Assembly: GCA_902797395.1 (NCBI GenBank)
Contig: CADBSO010000034.1
Span: 52,517-116,516 of the forward strand
From: an uncultured Spirochaetales bacterium
GTDB taxonomy: Bacteria; Spirochaetota; Spirochaetia; Sphaerochaetales; Sphaerochaetaceae
Length of the DNA stretch: 64,000 bases
Direction of reading: 5' to 3'
The notes beneath the pieces are model-generated. The model was not told the origin of the DNA. It ran no database searches and saw nothing but the letters and a program-made list of their open reading frames with translations. The position numbers were made by a program, and so were the translations under genes. Of this stretch, positions 38,105 to 47,608 are shown one piece after another; within the stretch, counting starts at the first letter, position 1, and every line of letters starts with the position of its first letter.

Positions 38105-39595
38105 ATGGGAGATAATTTGAACGGCAACGCTAATGGGGAAGACAAGATTGATGAAGGCGTGAAGATTACCTATTGCGCCGCTGATGCGGACAAGAACAAG
38201 ACTATTACGGAATTCGGCAGTGCTAAACTTGATATTGGAATTGCCATATCATCAATTCAAGTCATTGGTCATATCAATTGCTATAATGTTTGCGAGATAA
38301 TCTATAATATTGAACAGCTGCCGACTCCGGAGCGGGTCTTGGGCATAGTGAAGAATATGTCATCCGAAATTGGCAAGAGGTTCTCTGTTTTCATTGACGA
38401 TTTGAAAATATTCAGCGGTTTGCTTTCAGCGGTTGAATACATTACCAAGGATGAAGTAGAATTCGCTGTGCCTATTGAGGAATATTCCAAGAGTGCCAAT
38501 AATACCGGCAAATCGGTAAAGGAGGGTTCGTCTGATTCTTCGTGCGTCAGGGTCACTTTCATATCATCGATTCAGCGTCTTGAGACGGTATGGAAGCCCA
38601 AATCCTGGTTGGATCCCCTTGTTTCCAATGAAGAGTCTACCAAGGGGATCACGCTTATTGATGATAGCAATGCGATGCCTAATATAAGTTCCATCATATC
38701 CGAAGTGATAGCACTGTCAAAGAATACCAACGCATTCAAGGCCGAAAGGGATTTTACTGATGATTTGGGGAATGCAAGCGTGGATTTGGAATACGCTTTG
38801 TGGCCGAATTACATGAGCGCTTACGATTATCTTGTCAGCCTATGTGAGGCTGCTGGGATCATCTTTCATGTGACATCTGATGATCAGGTTGTTTTCGGGC
38901 GGGGAGGTAGTGAAATCGTTATAAACGGCAATAATTCATTGTCATATGACGCCAAGGATGATTTTACTTTCATGAACTCGGTTTCCGCTTATAGTCATGG
39001 CGCTAGGTCCAATTATGTTCATTCTTCAGAATTCATCGGAATGAAGAAGCGATCATTTGTTGAAGGAAAGGTCGGAGGAAATGGAGTCAGAAATCTTGAG
39101 GTTGAAGGCGCTGATCATTTGAGCAGGTATATGGATGTGATAGCTGGGACGATTGAGTCTTCCGTTGGCATGAAAATCAATTCCATGGTGGCGAATGAAG
39201 TTCGGAATTATGGAAGTTTGAATGCGGTGTTTAACGCTGGGGATAATTCCGGCATGGTCAAGGAGACAATTAATAGTTGTCCCGCTGTGAAAGTCGGTGA
39301 TCTTAATGGCTCTAGCAGGTATGCGGTCACATCGTATTGTTTTCTTATTGGCGAGTGCCTTGGCAGTGATGCCGCTTCCAAGCATGGCCGCATGCATATC
39401 TATGCGAATGAGATCACACCTGCGATTGGCAAAAGCGCTGTCGTTGGTAATGGTAGGCCGAAGTCGGCACCTGCAGGAAAAGCGCCGGCGTCAAATGCGC
39501 AATCCGGTGCCGGCAACAAGGATCCTAAGGCCGAAGAGGGCGGAATCATGATTCACTATGATATTCATCCGCCTAAGGAAGAAGAAGGCAAATAG
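38105..39595 (+). CDS. Hub-like protein (496 aa)
   Basis: Candidate second hub. The order of features fits gp27/gpD: N-terminal barrel with LDIGIAISSIQVIGHINCYN and VFIDDLKIFSGLLSAVEYI ('F.G.l..v' strand), then AYDYLVSLCEAAGIIFHVTS plus a short VVFGRGG strand (the 'tdldfl..la...g..f.v' element), then NSVSAYSHGARSNYV. The C-terminal ~80 residues are Ala/Gly/Pro-rich. ATG 38105 is preceded by a weak GAGG. It lies directly between the 67-residue protein and the 1182-residue protein, which probably form one transcription unit. Confidence 0.5.
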   Translation: MGDNLNGNANGEDKIDEGVKITYCAADADKNKTITEFGSAKLDIGIAISSIQVIGHINCYNVCEIIYNIEQLPTPERVLGIVKNMSSEIGKRFSVFIDDLKIFSGLLSAVEYITKDEVEFAVPIEEYSKSANNTGKSVKEGSSDSSCVRVTFISSIQRLETVWKPKSWLDPLVSNEESTKGITLIDDSNAMPNISSIISEVIALSKNTNAFKAERDFTDDLGNASVDLEYALWPNYMSAYDYLVSLCEAAGIIFHVTSDDQVVFGRGGSEIVINGNNSLSYDAKDDFTFMNSVSAYSHGARSNYVHSSEFIGMKKRSFVEGKVGGNGVRNLEVEGADHLSRYMDVIAGTIESSVGMKINSMVANEVRNYGSLNAVFNAGDNSGMVKETINSCPAVKVGDLNGSSRYAVTSYCFLIGECLGSDAASKHGRMHIYANEITPAIGKSAVVGNGRPKSAPAGKAPASNAQSGAGNKDPKAEEGGIMIHYDIHPPKEEEGK

Positions 39596-39628
39596 TAAGG
39601 CGAAGGTTTTTAGCGAGGTAGATGGCAT

Positions 39629-42600
39629 ATGTTTAAAGTGAAGATTAATGATGAGTGTTATAATTTTGAGAAGTTCTCATATGTGAAGTCATATGATGAT
39701 TACAGCAGAATCATCATTGATGACCTTTATACCATTGAGGGCGGTGACGGTGATGATTCGCCTGCTGCTGGTATTTTTGATGGTCCGCTTCCTGAGCCGG
39801 AAAAGAAACACATCAACCCTTCGTCGGAGATTCCGAAAGGGACTCCCGTTAAAGTCGAGCTTGTTTTCAATATGGATAAGTTTTCCGTGAAGAAAGCGAC
39901 TGAGTTCAATACTACCATGAACACGACGAGTACGAATTGGAAGAACGGGAAGAAAACAGGCGGTGCCAACAAGAGCAATAGCATTTCTAAAACGAAGTTT
40001 ACCGAAAAGGAAATTTATGGTGGAGCTGAAAACGAGACGGTGATGGTATTCAATGGCGTCGTTCAGTCAATAAGTGTGAATTTTGATATATCAAAGCCCG
40101 GAGCCGCGGAGAAGGTTGTCTATGGCCTTACGATAACAGATGATTTCGCTGGCATGTCAAACACTACGAATGAAGCGTTCGACATACCAGCGGAAGCCAA
40201 AGAAAATAACAATGGTCCGGATCCGAGGTTGATTTCCAAAGTGGTATCCGGAGCAACTGAAAAATATCTTTCTAAGTCGGGTGTTTATTCTTCTTCTAAT
40301 CATCAGTTTGCGAAAGCGAGCACTTCCTCTGCCATTATATCCACATCCGATACTAAGAATATGGCTTATGATATATCCAGAGAGTACGGATTTTCCATAT
40401 ACGATACGCAGAGGCCGGAAAAGTCCACAAAAGTGGAGATAAAGCGTGTTGGATACATGAACGAGCCCGTAAAGAAAGTCACATATGAATTGACCATGCC
40501 GGATAAGGAGTCTGGCAAGGCTATTCTGATGCTTGATGCCGTGCGGCAGATTGCGAGAAATAAAGTGGTTTATGATGGTGTTTCATCAATTAATCCGATA
40601 AACTACTATAAGGATCTGATGCAGGAAAATGCGGGGAATAGAAATGATGATGAAGCCCCTAAAAGGCGCGGAAAAGCCATGTATCCGTTGAATATGAATC
40701 AGAATCCGGATGATGGTGCTGATCCGAATAAGCCGGCTGAGCTTGCGATGGCGGATCCTTACGAATATAGCGAAGATGATGACGATGCCAAGAAAAAGGT
40801 GATGGGGCGCAAGGATTATAAGATCTTCGAGCGATCCGAATACGAGATGAAATTCACATCCGTACCTGCGATAAGCGTTAAGGTTCTTTCTGATGAGGAG
40901 AATCGGAATATTGATAAGCAGATTGACAATCTTAGGAATAAGAAGCAGAGGCCTAGATGCAGGGAAGTTGATGATGGCAAGAGGATAGCTATTAATAATT
41001 TCGGATGCGGAGCTTGTACTGAGAAATACGAGTTGACGTGTTCGGGGTTCACGAGCAAGGTCCACTTGGAGGTGCCTGAGACATATGATGATATGATTGC
41101 TCTTTCTAAACAGCAGCCTGCTAACGTTTTCAAGTATCCAATTATGGAGGTGGGTATTCAGCCTCTTGGGGATTGCGCATGCTTTGATTCGGACGAGTTG
41201 GGCAAAATGCCATCATTCTCTGCAACAAGGAAATTCTGCGAACAAATTAACGGAATTTTGTTATCAATGTATGATTTTCTTTCTGATTCTAAAGAAGCTC
41301 CCGCTGCCTTCACTTCACGCGTTGTAAACGGTCAGTATGTGACTAAAGAAGACGGTACTACTGTGCGAAAGAGGGCTCCGCTTACAAGTAAGCAGTCAAA
41401 GCTTCTTGAGAAAATTGTGCAGTTTGGGAGATATGGGCATACGAATTGGAATTGTATCAATCATTGTCGTCATTCACCGAAGGTGGATCCGATCATGTAT
41501 GCTAGATCAGACGGCATGTGGTGGACGAAGTATGAAAAACTTAGTGATAAGGAAAAGAAGAAAATAGCTGATGATAATAGGGGCGGTTTCAACCCGTTGA
41601 ATAATTATTGGAGTCCGTTCGGCAAGCGCCCTTCTGTTGCTTTTTGCAATAATATGAATAACATGCAGCAGTGTCGCATTAGCAGCGCCTCATGCGATCT
41701 ATATAAGAAGTTGCCAGGTAGGGGCATTTATAATATCTTCAAGCATAGGGGTCCGAGAGAAGCGAGTTTGTATGCCTATCTGGCTTCAATGCCGAATGTC
41801 TTTCAATTTTGTTTTGAGTATAAGCCAGTGGGTTATGCTGACATGAAGCAGTTCCACCAACCCATAGCAGGTGGAGATAATGTTTATACGGTGGCTAAGA
41901 GGCATGCTAGCAAAGTGACGGCGAGCACAGATTTTCAAGGGGCATTCGGCAAGTGGCTTGTTGATAAGGCCAATAATAGGCCGGCTGCGGGGCGTGGCTG
42001 GCTCATAGGCCGTCCTGAAATGCTGCTGCTGATAAATCCGGAAACGCTTAAGATGGAGGATTCGATTAATCTTCTTGATTTTTTTGATGGTGACTCCTCC
42101 TATATCAATAATGTTAAAGGGTGGTTGAGCAGCAGTTTGTATGAGATAGGCATTCCTTATGTTACGAATTCACAGGGCGGGCAAGGCGATCAGGACACTT
42201 ATGCTCCTGTTCAATGTGGCTCCGACAGCGACGCATTCAGCTATAAGGACCCTGGTAATATAGAGGAGTTTGGCGAGTGCGATAGGAATGTGTTTCCGTT
42301 GAAGTATTTCGACAACCTTTATTCTTCTGAGGCTGCGTCGCCTTTGGCCGGCACCTCAAAGCAGACTGCTCCGATTGTCGGCTGGACTGGAGATGCTAAT
42401 AATAGGCATTGGGAGAAGGATCATTTCTATCTTCACAAGGGCAGATATAATACATATCACAAAGATTATAATTTCCCTGTTGGAGATCGCAAGGTGAAAG
42501 AGAGGGGCGGAGCCAAAAACGCTGACCATCCGTTTAACGGATACACCGATAAGGATGCCTATAGTTTTGGTGCTGGCACATCCAGATGGTCGGATCGTTG

Positions 42601-43177
42601 TCCTGAGAATGAGGATGGTCTTGTGCTGTTTTCGCATGAGAAGGTTGCGGGCGTTGCTGTTGACGGTCTGCTCGGCAATGAGATCTTTGAAGAGAACCGG
42701 CTCCATGAGATTATTGATGGAGCAAACATAGAGGCGCAGATAGAGGAACTGCAAAAGAAAAAAGGCGGAGTTGAGGCGAAGAACAACATCAAGATAGAAG
42801 CGTTCCTCGATAAGTTTCCGTTGGATTACATTTCCTTTACGAATGCTGATGATGTCAGAACATTCGCGCCTGTCAATAATCAGGACTACATCCTTAAAAC
42901 CATAAAGACGACGATAACCAACTCCAAGAAGGATCAGGAGGAACTTAAGAATAGGATGCTTAAAGCGGTTTTCGGCGACAAGGCCAAGGATGTCGTGCAG
43001 GATGAGGATAAGGCCTATAAGATTAAAGGCGCCAAGGGTGGAAAAGCGTTCTTCTCGGATTTCTCAGGCGTTTCGACGACATTGACAGTCGCTCCTGCTT
43101 CCGAAGCAGCCAAAGGCGAGTTTGTGAGCGGTGCGGACATCAAGATGGGAATCGGTGATTATGAGGGCAAATCGTAA
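39629..43177 (+). CDS. Large cysteine-rich hub-like protein (1182 aa)
   Basis: The first ~330 residues look like a third hub: GTPVKVELVFNMDKF, VMVFNGVVQSISVNFDIS, VVYGLTITDDF and MAYDISREYGFSIYD. Residues from about 440 on are a unique region with many cysteines in pairs: CREVDDG, FGCGACTEKYELTC, GDCACFD, NWNCINHC, FCNNMNNMQQC, SSASCDLY, APVQCGSDSD, FGECDR. This resembles a metal-binding or disulphide-stabilised attached domain. Closed by the terminator at 43243. ATG 39629 follows a GAGGTAGATGGC stretch. It could be an effector fused to a hub. Long fusions to VgrG-type hubs are known, but the function here is unknown. Confidence 0.5.
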   Translation: MFKVKINDECYNFEKFSYVKSYDDYSRIIIDDLYTIEGGDGDDSPAAGIFDGPLPEPEKKHINPSSEIPKGTPVKVELVFNMDKFSVKKATEFNTTMNTTSTNWKNGKKTGGANKSNSISKTKFTEKEIYGGAENETVMVFNGVVQSISVNFDISKPGAAEKVVYGLTITDDFAGMSNTTNEAFDIPAEAKENNNGPDPRLISKVVSGATEKYLSKSGVYSSSNHQFAKASTSSAIISTSDTKNMAYDISREYGFSIYDTQRPEKSTKVEIKRVGYMNEPVKKVTYELTMPDKESGKAILMLDAVRQIARNKVVYDGVSSINPINYYKDLMQENAGNRNDDEAPKRRGKAMYPLNMNQNPDDGADPNKPAELAMADPYEYSEDDDDAKKKVMGRKDYKIFERSEYEMKFTSVPAISVKVLSDEENRNIDKQIDNLRNKKQRPRCREVDDGKRIAINNFGCGACTEKYELTCSGFTSKVHLEVPETYDDMIALSKQQPANVFKYPIMEVGIQPLGDCACFDSDELGKMPSFSATRKFCEQINGILLSMYDFLSDSKEAPAAFTSRVVNGQYVTKEDGTTVRKRAPLTSKQSKLLEKIVQFGRYGHTNWNCINHCRHSPKVDPIMYARSDGMWWTKYEKLSDKEKKKIADDNRGGFNPLNNYWSPFGKRPSVAFCNNMNNMQQCRISSASCDLYKKLPGRGIYNIFKHRGPREASLYAYLASMPNVFQFCFEYKPVGYADMKQFHQPIAGGDNVYTVAKRHASKVTASTDFQGAFGKWLVDKANNRPAAGRGWLIGRPEMLLLINPETLKMEDSINLLDFFDGDSSYINNVKGWLSSSLYEIGIPYVTNSQGGQGDQDTYAPVQCGSDSDAFSYKDPGNIEEFGECDRNVFPLKYFDNLYSSEAASPLAGTSKQTAPIVGWTGDANNRHWEKDHFYLHKGRYNTYHKDYNFPVGDRKVKERGGAKNADHPFNGYTDKDAYSFGAGTSRWSDRCPENEDGLVLFSHEKVAGVAVDGLLGNEIFEENRLHEIIDGANIEAQIEELQKKKGGVEAKNNIKIEAFLDKFPLDYISFTNADDVRTFAPVNNQDYILKTIKTTITNSKKDQEELKNRMLKAVFGDKAKDVVQDEDKAYKIKGAKGGKAFFSDFSGVSTTLTVAPASEAAKGEFVSGADIKMGIGDYEGKS

Positions 43178-43242
43178 GACGTTCGCTTGCATGAGCGCGA
43201 TATCGTTTTGTCGGATTTTTTTGAAATGAATTGCTATTTGCG

Positions 43243-43268
43243 GCCAGCGTTTTCAGCGCTGGCTTTTT
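43243..43268 (+). terminator. Intrinsic terminator at the end of the injection-system cluster
   Basis: GCCAGCG-TTTTCAG-CGCTGGC (43243-43263), followed by five T. Its T-tract overlaps the -35 element of the next promoter. Confidence 0.85.
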
Positions 43269-43295
43269 GTCATTTTGCTTTTGTGATGGTATAAT
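43267..43295 (+). promoter_or_regulatory. Promoter of the SUMF1-domain lipoprotein gene
   Basis: TTGTCA (43267-43272), a 17-bp spacer and TATAAT (43290-43295), about 30 bp before the ATG. Confidence 0.8.
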
Positions 43296-43327
43296 AGCAG
43301 ACAAGAGGTTTTAGGAATTATTGCAGT

Positions 43328-46300
43328 ATGAAATTGAAAAGCAGATTGTTGGTTTTGTTTTCGGTGTTGGTTTCGCTGTTGCTTGCGACTTGCGCCCAGT
43401 ATAGGGGGAGAGTCGTTACATTGCATTTCATCTCGAAGGGCGATGAAAACGAAGGTTCGGCGAGCGGAATCGGGGATTTTTATGCGAATATGTCCAGAAG
43501 GTTTTCCGGAAGCGTCGTGTTCAAGGATGTGAAGGAGACCGATACGCTGCGTGATGTCTTCACGCGTGCGGCTGTGGCTAACGGATGGAATCCGGAGACC
43601 GATGGCATAGGACCGTGGACATGGGTTCCGAAGGATGGCAGCACACCCGGTGAGGATGCTATGGTTACTGGTGCCGATGGTTTTGTGCAGACATGGATGG
43701 GGTCAAACCCTAAGGATCGCAAGTATGGATTCTCTGTTACGATAAATCAGGATCATGACAAGCGCAAGTATTCGACCGATTGGAACAAGAATGAAAGAGT
43801 TGACAATCTGAGCAATCTGAGATTTTATAAGGACACTCCATTCAATGTTTTCACGACAGGCATTGATGAGAAGCTTGGTGACTGCATTTCGGTTTACCCC
43901 AAGTATGACATGTCATTCTCTGAAAGCCTAGGCGAGTTCTATCTTCTGACATGGAGGAATATTCTTGATGATGTCACTGGCGAGCCGTCTGATGAGCTTG
44001 CTCCGGCGGTTTTCCTTCAGAGCTATACGATAGATTCCAATGCCACCAGCTCGGAATATGTGTTCGAATCTCTTGTTGACGGCCTTTCGCCTGTTCAATA
44101 TGCAAGGCTTAATGGTCCGGATGGCATGGCTACCGGGTTTGTGAAATACACCGTAGATCGCGTGAATGATAGCGGTGTGGTTATTGAAAAGGGCGTTTTC
44201 AGAAACAAGGAGGAGTTCGAGAAGGCAATCAGAATACCGTCTCCGGACGCTAATGGTGACGAGGGAACTTATCCTAAGCAGCTGCATTATGTTATGAATT
44301 CGCACTACAAGGATCTGCCGGACAAGCCTGTCAATTTCGCCAGAGCTACAAAGGAGATGGGATTCGTATATAAGAAGATCGCCAGAAATGTTGATGGAAG
44401 CATCAAGGAGTATGCTATAAATCAGATAAGCGAGCCTTCTGCGGCGATCACTTCATATCCGGTGTATCGTGCTGCGAATGATCAGCCTGTCGCTTCCATA
44501 AGCGCTGATGACATAAACGAGTCGAATGGCCAGTATTTCTATTTGTTCAACGGATTGGTGTCCAAGAAAAGCGTGATGGCGAGTCATGGCGCGACCGAAT
44601 GGTCTGATGATGAATTCAAGGCGGAATACGATGAGCTTGCATCCAAATATGGAGCAGAGGAATATTATGTGCTTGAGCCGGCTGCTGTTGGCGAGAAGCA
44701 GACGGAAGGGAACATGATTAATCCTTTGGTAGCCAGCAAGCTGCTCAATTATTATCCGGAACTGGTCGTGGGTGGGGTTCTTTCTCCAAATGGATTCAAG
44801 TTTGAGAAGAACGATGACGGATCGCTCAGGACGATTTGCCCTGGTGATGTTTTCATGAGGGATGAGATAGCTGTCGAAGGAAGCAAAAAATCCCTCAGTG
44901 GAAGAATACTTGTCCCCAAATACATCATGCCTACGGCTGTTGTTGAGGTCAATTACAATGTTTCCGTGACTGATCCTGATACCACGAAGGGCGGTGTTGG
45001 AATTGATGGCGATAAGGGATGGGTCGCTGATGCTAACGATCCTGCAATTGACGGAAAAGGCTATCCGATAGTCCAGCCCAAGACTGCTGAGATAATAGTT
45101 CGTGCGGGAGAGACGCTTGCCGGGGCTCGCAAGAAGCTTCTGGAGATTATTACGGATGACCCCAGTGAACGCAAGAATCCGGATAGGATATGGTGGCCGA
45201 TGGATGTTGATCCGCTTTCGTATTTGATAGAGAGCAAGTTGTATGATAATTTTTACGGGCTTCAGCCTATTTCGTTGCAAATCATAGATTACAATAAGAA
45301 TCCGGATGATTGCGCGAGCGGTGCCAGTTATTATTTGGATGGAACTGATAATACGGATAATATCAGTGATATCAAAAAACATGATGTGTTCAATTATCTT
45401 GAGATGATTGATGTGAGCAGGGACGGCTATAAGTTCTATGACGGGGTCAGCGCTTTCATCTCCAAGGACCAGCATCTGTCCTATAGGACATATGATTTCG
45501 CAAGGGAGCTTCTTTATGGTTATCGTGATTATAAGAATCATGGAAAGAGGTATTTCTTTGACTTGAGAAGACAGGGCATGGCTCGTGATGATGATAATGC
45601 CGCCGGTGGCGGCGGAGAGTGGGAAATCCGTGGCGATGCTCCCGAACTTCCTGCAGGCTATTGGATTGACAATAAGGCTGTCTTGGGTGCTTCGGATTTG
45701 CCGGCGGACAGCTATGCGCGTCCTGTCAAGGGTGATATGTATCAGATATTCGGAGATATCTCCATAAGGCCTTTCTACATAGAGGCTGGTTATGCTCCTA
45801 TCGCTAGAAAGCTTGCCAATGTGGTACCTGAAGCGGTTGCGTATGGCGAGACTTCCGCTGAGCCGAATATGAACGAAAGGCGTCGTGTGGACATCTTTGC
45901 CAACTTCATTTATGTTCCAGGCTCCTCGGCGGGCAGATATCCTGCTCCGGCAGCAGTTGATACGCTCCCCGAAGCGAGAAAGAAGTGGGGCATTGCGCCA
46001 GGACAGGACTACGCCGTTGTGACTGGTGATGTGAGCATGTCTCTTGGTCAGACAGTTGTTTTGGATGCTCGGGATGACGGAAGCGCTTCCTCTTCCAAAT
46101 TGATGCCTTCTCTTGAAGTCATGGAGATACCCATGACATATGCTCTCATGTATTCCTTGGGCAAGGATCAATGGAATCAGGAGCAGCTGGATACGATACA
46201 TGAGGCGTTGAACGGGGATGTGTATAGGAAGCCGTATGCTGCGGTTGTCAACAGTTCTCCGCGTGTGGATGCATGGTCGGTTCTTCCAATAGAGCTTAAT

Positions 46301-47533
46301 CCTGTTGATTGGGTTCTTGGCGGAAACAACTCCATGTCTGATGGAGCTGGAATTCGCTATAGGATAGCCAAGCAGTTGTGCAATCTTATGACTGATAACT
46401 ACAATACGGCATATAATGAGAATTTGTCTAAGGCTTATGATGAGACAAACAATTACAAGCCCGTGAGAAACGCTACGGGATTCAGGCTTCCGACACGCGA
46501 TGAATATGATTATATTCAGAGGATAGTTACTCAGAGGCAGCAGATTGTTCCGCGCTATAAGGAATATACTCTCTCCGGGAAAAAGTATTATGCGGAGAAG
46601 AGGGAAGTGCCGTATGGCGGTGATAACGGTGACAGCTATGATGGTGCTTATCAGGTGCTTGCATGGAAAGATTCCAAAGATACCGGCAATGGAATATCAA
46701 AAGTCAATGCATTCATTGCTCATAATGATTCGTACGATTATGATTTCCAGTCGTCGTTGTCTTTGCCGGGAATGAAGCTGAAGAATTATGATAGGGATTA
46801 TGATAATTCGGATACTGTCTTCGGAAATACTGATATCAGTAAAGAACTCGGAGGTGTTACTCGCGACATGTTCTCGGTTACGACAACGCGGTTTGAATAC
46901 GCTTCCGAAGATTATGGCCAGTGGTTTGATCCGGAAACGCCTTTCTATCCAAGCGCGAAGCGCACGCTCAATGTCAGATCCGGAAGCGGTGTCATGGACT
47001 TTGAGTCTGCGATGTATCTGCTTGAACCAGAAACGGGCAATAATGATTTGCTTACTACGTTGTTCAGGGACTACAGATCCAAAGATTTCTTTTCTGGTGG
47101 GTATGATACTGTATACAGGAAGATTAATGGAAAATATGTTTTCTCAAAGCAGCCGACAGCTATGGATTATGATCCTATAGCAAGCAGTGCTAGTGACGAT
47201 GTTGAATTCCGCGATAAGAAGTCGGGTGGTGATGGAAGCGCTGACCGTGATAGGGAATATGATCCTGATACTGGTGTGGCAATGGATACTTTGCTTCTGT
47301 CGGGGCATAACCCCATGCGTCATCCGTATTTCAGCACATTTGCCGATTTGTATGATAATGTTGTTGGCAGGTATGTTGATCCTGCTGGCGTTAGCGGAAT
47401 TGATCTATATTATTCTGTTGACGCGATTACGCGTATGAAGGGAAATTACTATATTGGCAGGCCGCTTTTGGGTGATGCTTCAAACTATCAGTATTTGAAC
47501 TTCCGTGCTGTTCGCACGATGCCTAACAATTGA
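43328..47533 (+). CDS. Large lipoprotein with C-terminal SUMF1/formylglycine-generating-enzyme-like domain (1401 aa)
   Basis: Signal peptide with lipobox LLATC (MKLKSRLLVLFSVLVSLLLATC), so probably membrane-anchored outside the cytoplasm. Residues ~30-850 contain unknown beta-rich modules (YNVSVTDPDTT...). From about 856 the SUMF1-type fold is visible: FANFIYVPGSSA, VMEIPMTYALMYSL ('vtn..y' motif), PVDWVLGGNNS...IAKQLCNLM (the 'nVsw.dA..fcN' motif), ATGFRLPTRDEYDYI (RLPTeaEwEya, about 1051-1064) and GNYYIGRPLL...YLNFRAVRTM at the end. SUMF1 lipoproteins are common in treponemes. Enzymatic formylglycine activity cannot be inferred. Confidence 0.8.
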   Translation: MKLKSRLLVLFSVLVSLLLATCAQYRGRVVTLHFISKGDENEGSASGIGDFYANMSRRFSGSVVFKDVKETDTLRDVFTRAAVANGWNPETDGIGPWTWVPKDGSTPGEDAMVTGADGFVQTWMGSNPKDRKYGFSVTINQDHDKRKYSTDWNKNERVDNLSNLRFYKDTPFNVFTTGIDEKLGDCISVYPKYDMSFSESLGEFYLLTWRNILDDVTGEPSDELAPAVFLQSYTIDSNATSSEYVFESLVDGLSPVQYARLNGPDGMATGFVKYTVDRVNDSGVVIEKGVFRNKEEFEKAIRIPSPDANGDEGTYPKQLHYVMNSHYKDLPDKPVNFARATKEMGFVYKKIARNVDGSIKEYAINQISEPSAAITSYPVYRAANDQPVASISADDINESNGQYFYLFNGLVSKKSVMASHGATEWSDDEFKAEYDELASKYGAEEYYVLEPAAVGEKQTEGNMINPLVASKLLNYYPELVVGGVLSPNGFKFEKNDDGSLRTICPGDVFMRDEIAVEGSKKSLSGRILVPKYIMPTAVVEVNYNVSVTDPDTTKGGVGIDGDKGWVADANDPAIDGKGYPIVQPKTAEIIVRAGETLAGARKKLLEIITDDPSERKNPDRIWWPMDVDPLSYLIESKLYDNFYGLQPISLQIIDYNKNPDDCASGASYYLDGTDNTDNISDIKKHDVFNYLEMIDVSRDGYKFYDGVSAFISKDQHLSYRTYDFARELLYGYRDYKNHGKRYFFDLRRQGMARDDDNAAGGGGEWEIRGDAPELPAGYWIDNKAVLGASDLPADSYARPVKGDMYQIFGDISIRPFYIEAGYAPIARKLANVVPEAVAYGETSAEPNMNERRRVDIFANFIYVPGSSAGRYPAPAAVDTLPEARKKWGIAPGQDYAVVTGDVSMSLGQTVVLDARDDGSASSSKLMPSLEVMEIPMTYALMYSLGKDQWNQEQLDTIHEALNGDVYRKPYAAVVNSSPRVDAWSVLPIELNPVDWVLGGNNSMSDGAGIRYRIAKQLCNLMTDNYNTAYNENLSKAYDETNNYKPVRNATGFRLPTRDEYDYIQRIVTQRQQIVPRYKEYTLSGKKYYAEKREVPYGGDNGDSYDGAYQVLAWKDSKDTGNGISKVNAFIAHNDSYDYDFQSSLSLPGMKLKNYDRDYDNSDTVFGNTDISKELGGVTRDMFSVTTTRFEYASEDYGQWFDPETPFYPSAKRTLNVRSGSGVMDFESAMYLLEPETGNNDLLTTLFRDYRSKDFFSGGYDTVYRKINGKYVFSKQPTAMDYDPIASSASDDVEFRDKKSGGDGSADRDREYDPDTGVAMDTLLLSGHNPMRHPYFSTFADLYDNVVGRYVDPAGVSGIDLYYSVDAITRMKGNYYIGRPLLGDASNYQYLNFRAVRTMPNN

Positions 47534-47562
47534 TAGCGGTTTGATTGAAAGTTGTTATGTTC

Positions 47563-47593
47563 AGGGCTTCGGATTTTCCGAAGCCCTTTTTTT
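47563..47593 (+). terminator. Intrinsic terminator after the SUMF1 lipoprotein gene
   Basis: AGGGCTTCGG-ATTTT-CCGAAGCCCT: 10-bp perfect stem, followed by seven T. Confidence 0.93.
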
Positions 47594-47608
47594 CATGTGA
47601 GGTGGACT

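Noticed and set aside
12512..43177. Prophage or T6SS reading of the cluster
   Set aside because: No capsid, portal, terminase, integrase or lysis genes are present, and no TssB/C, ClpV or TssJLM membrane-complex genes; the tube domain fits gp19/Afp1 better than Hcp.
44453..46201. Minus-strand frame of 582 codons within the SUMF1 lipoprotein gene
   Set aside because: No start signal or domain; the sense gene has a signal peptide and a recognisable fold.
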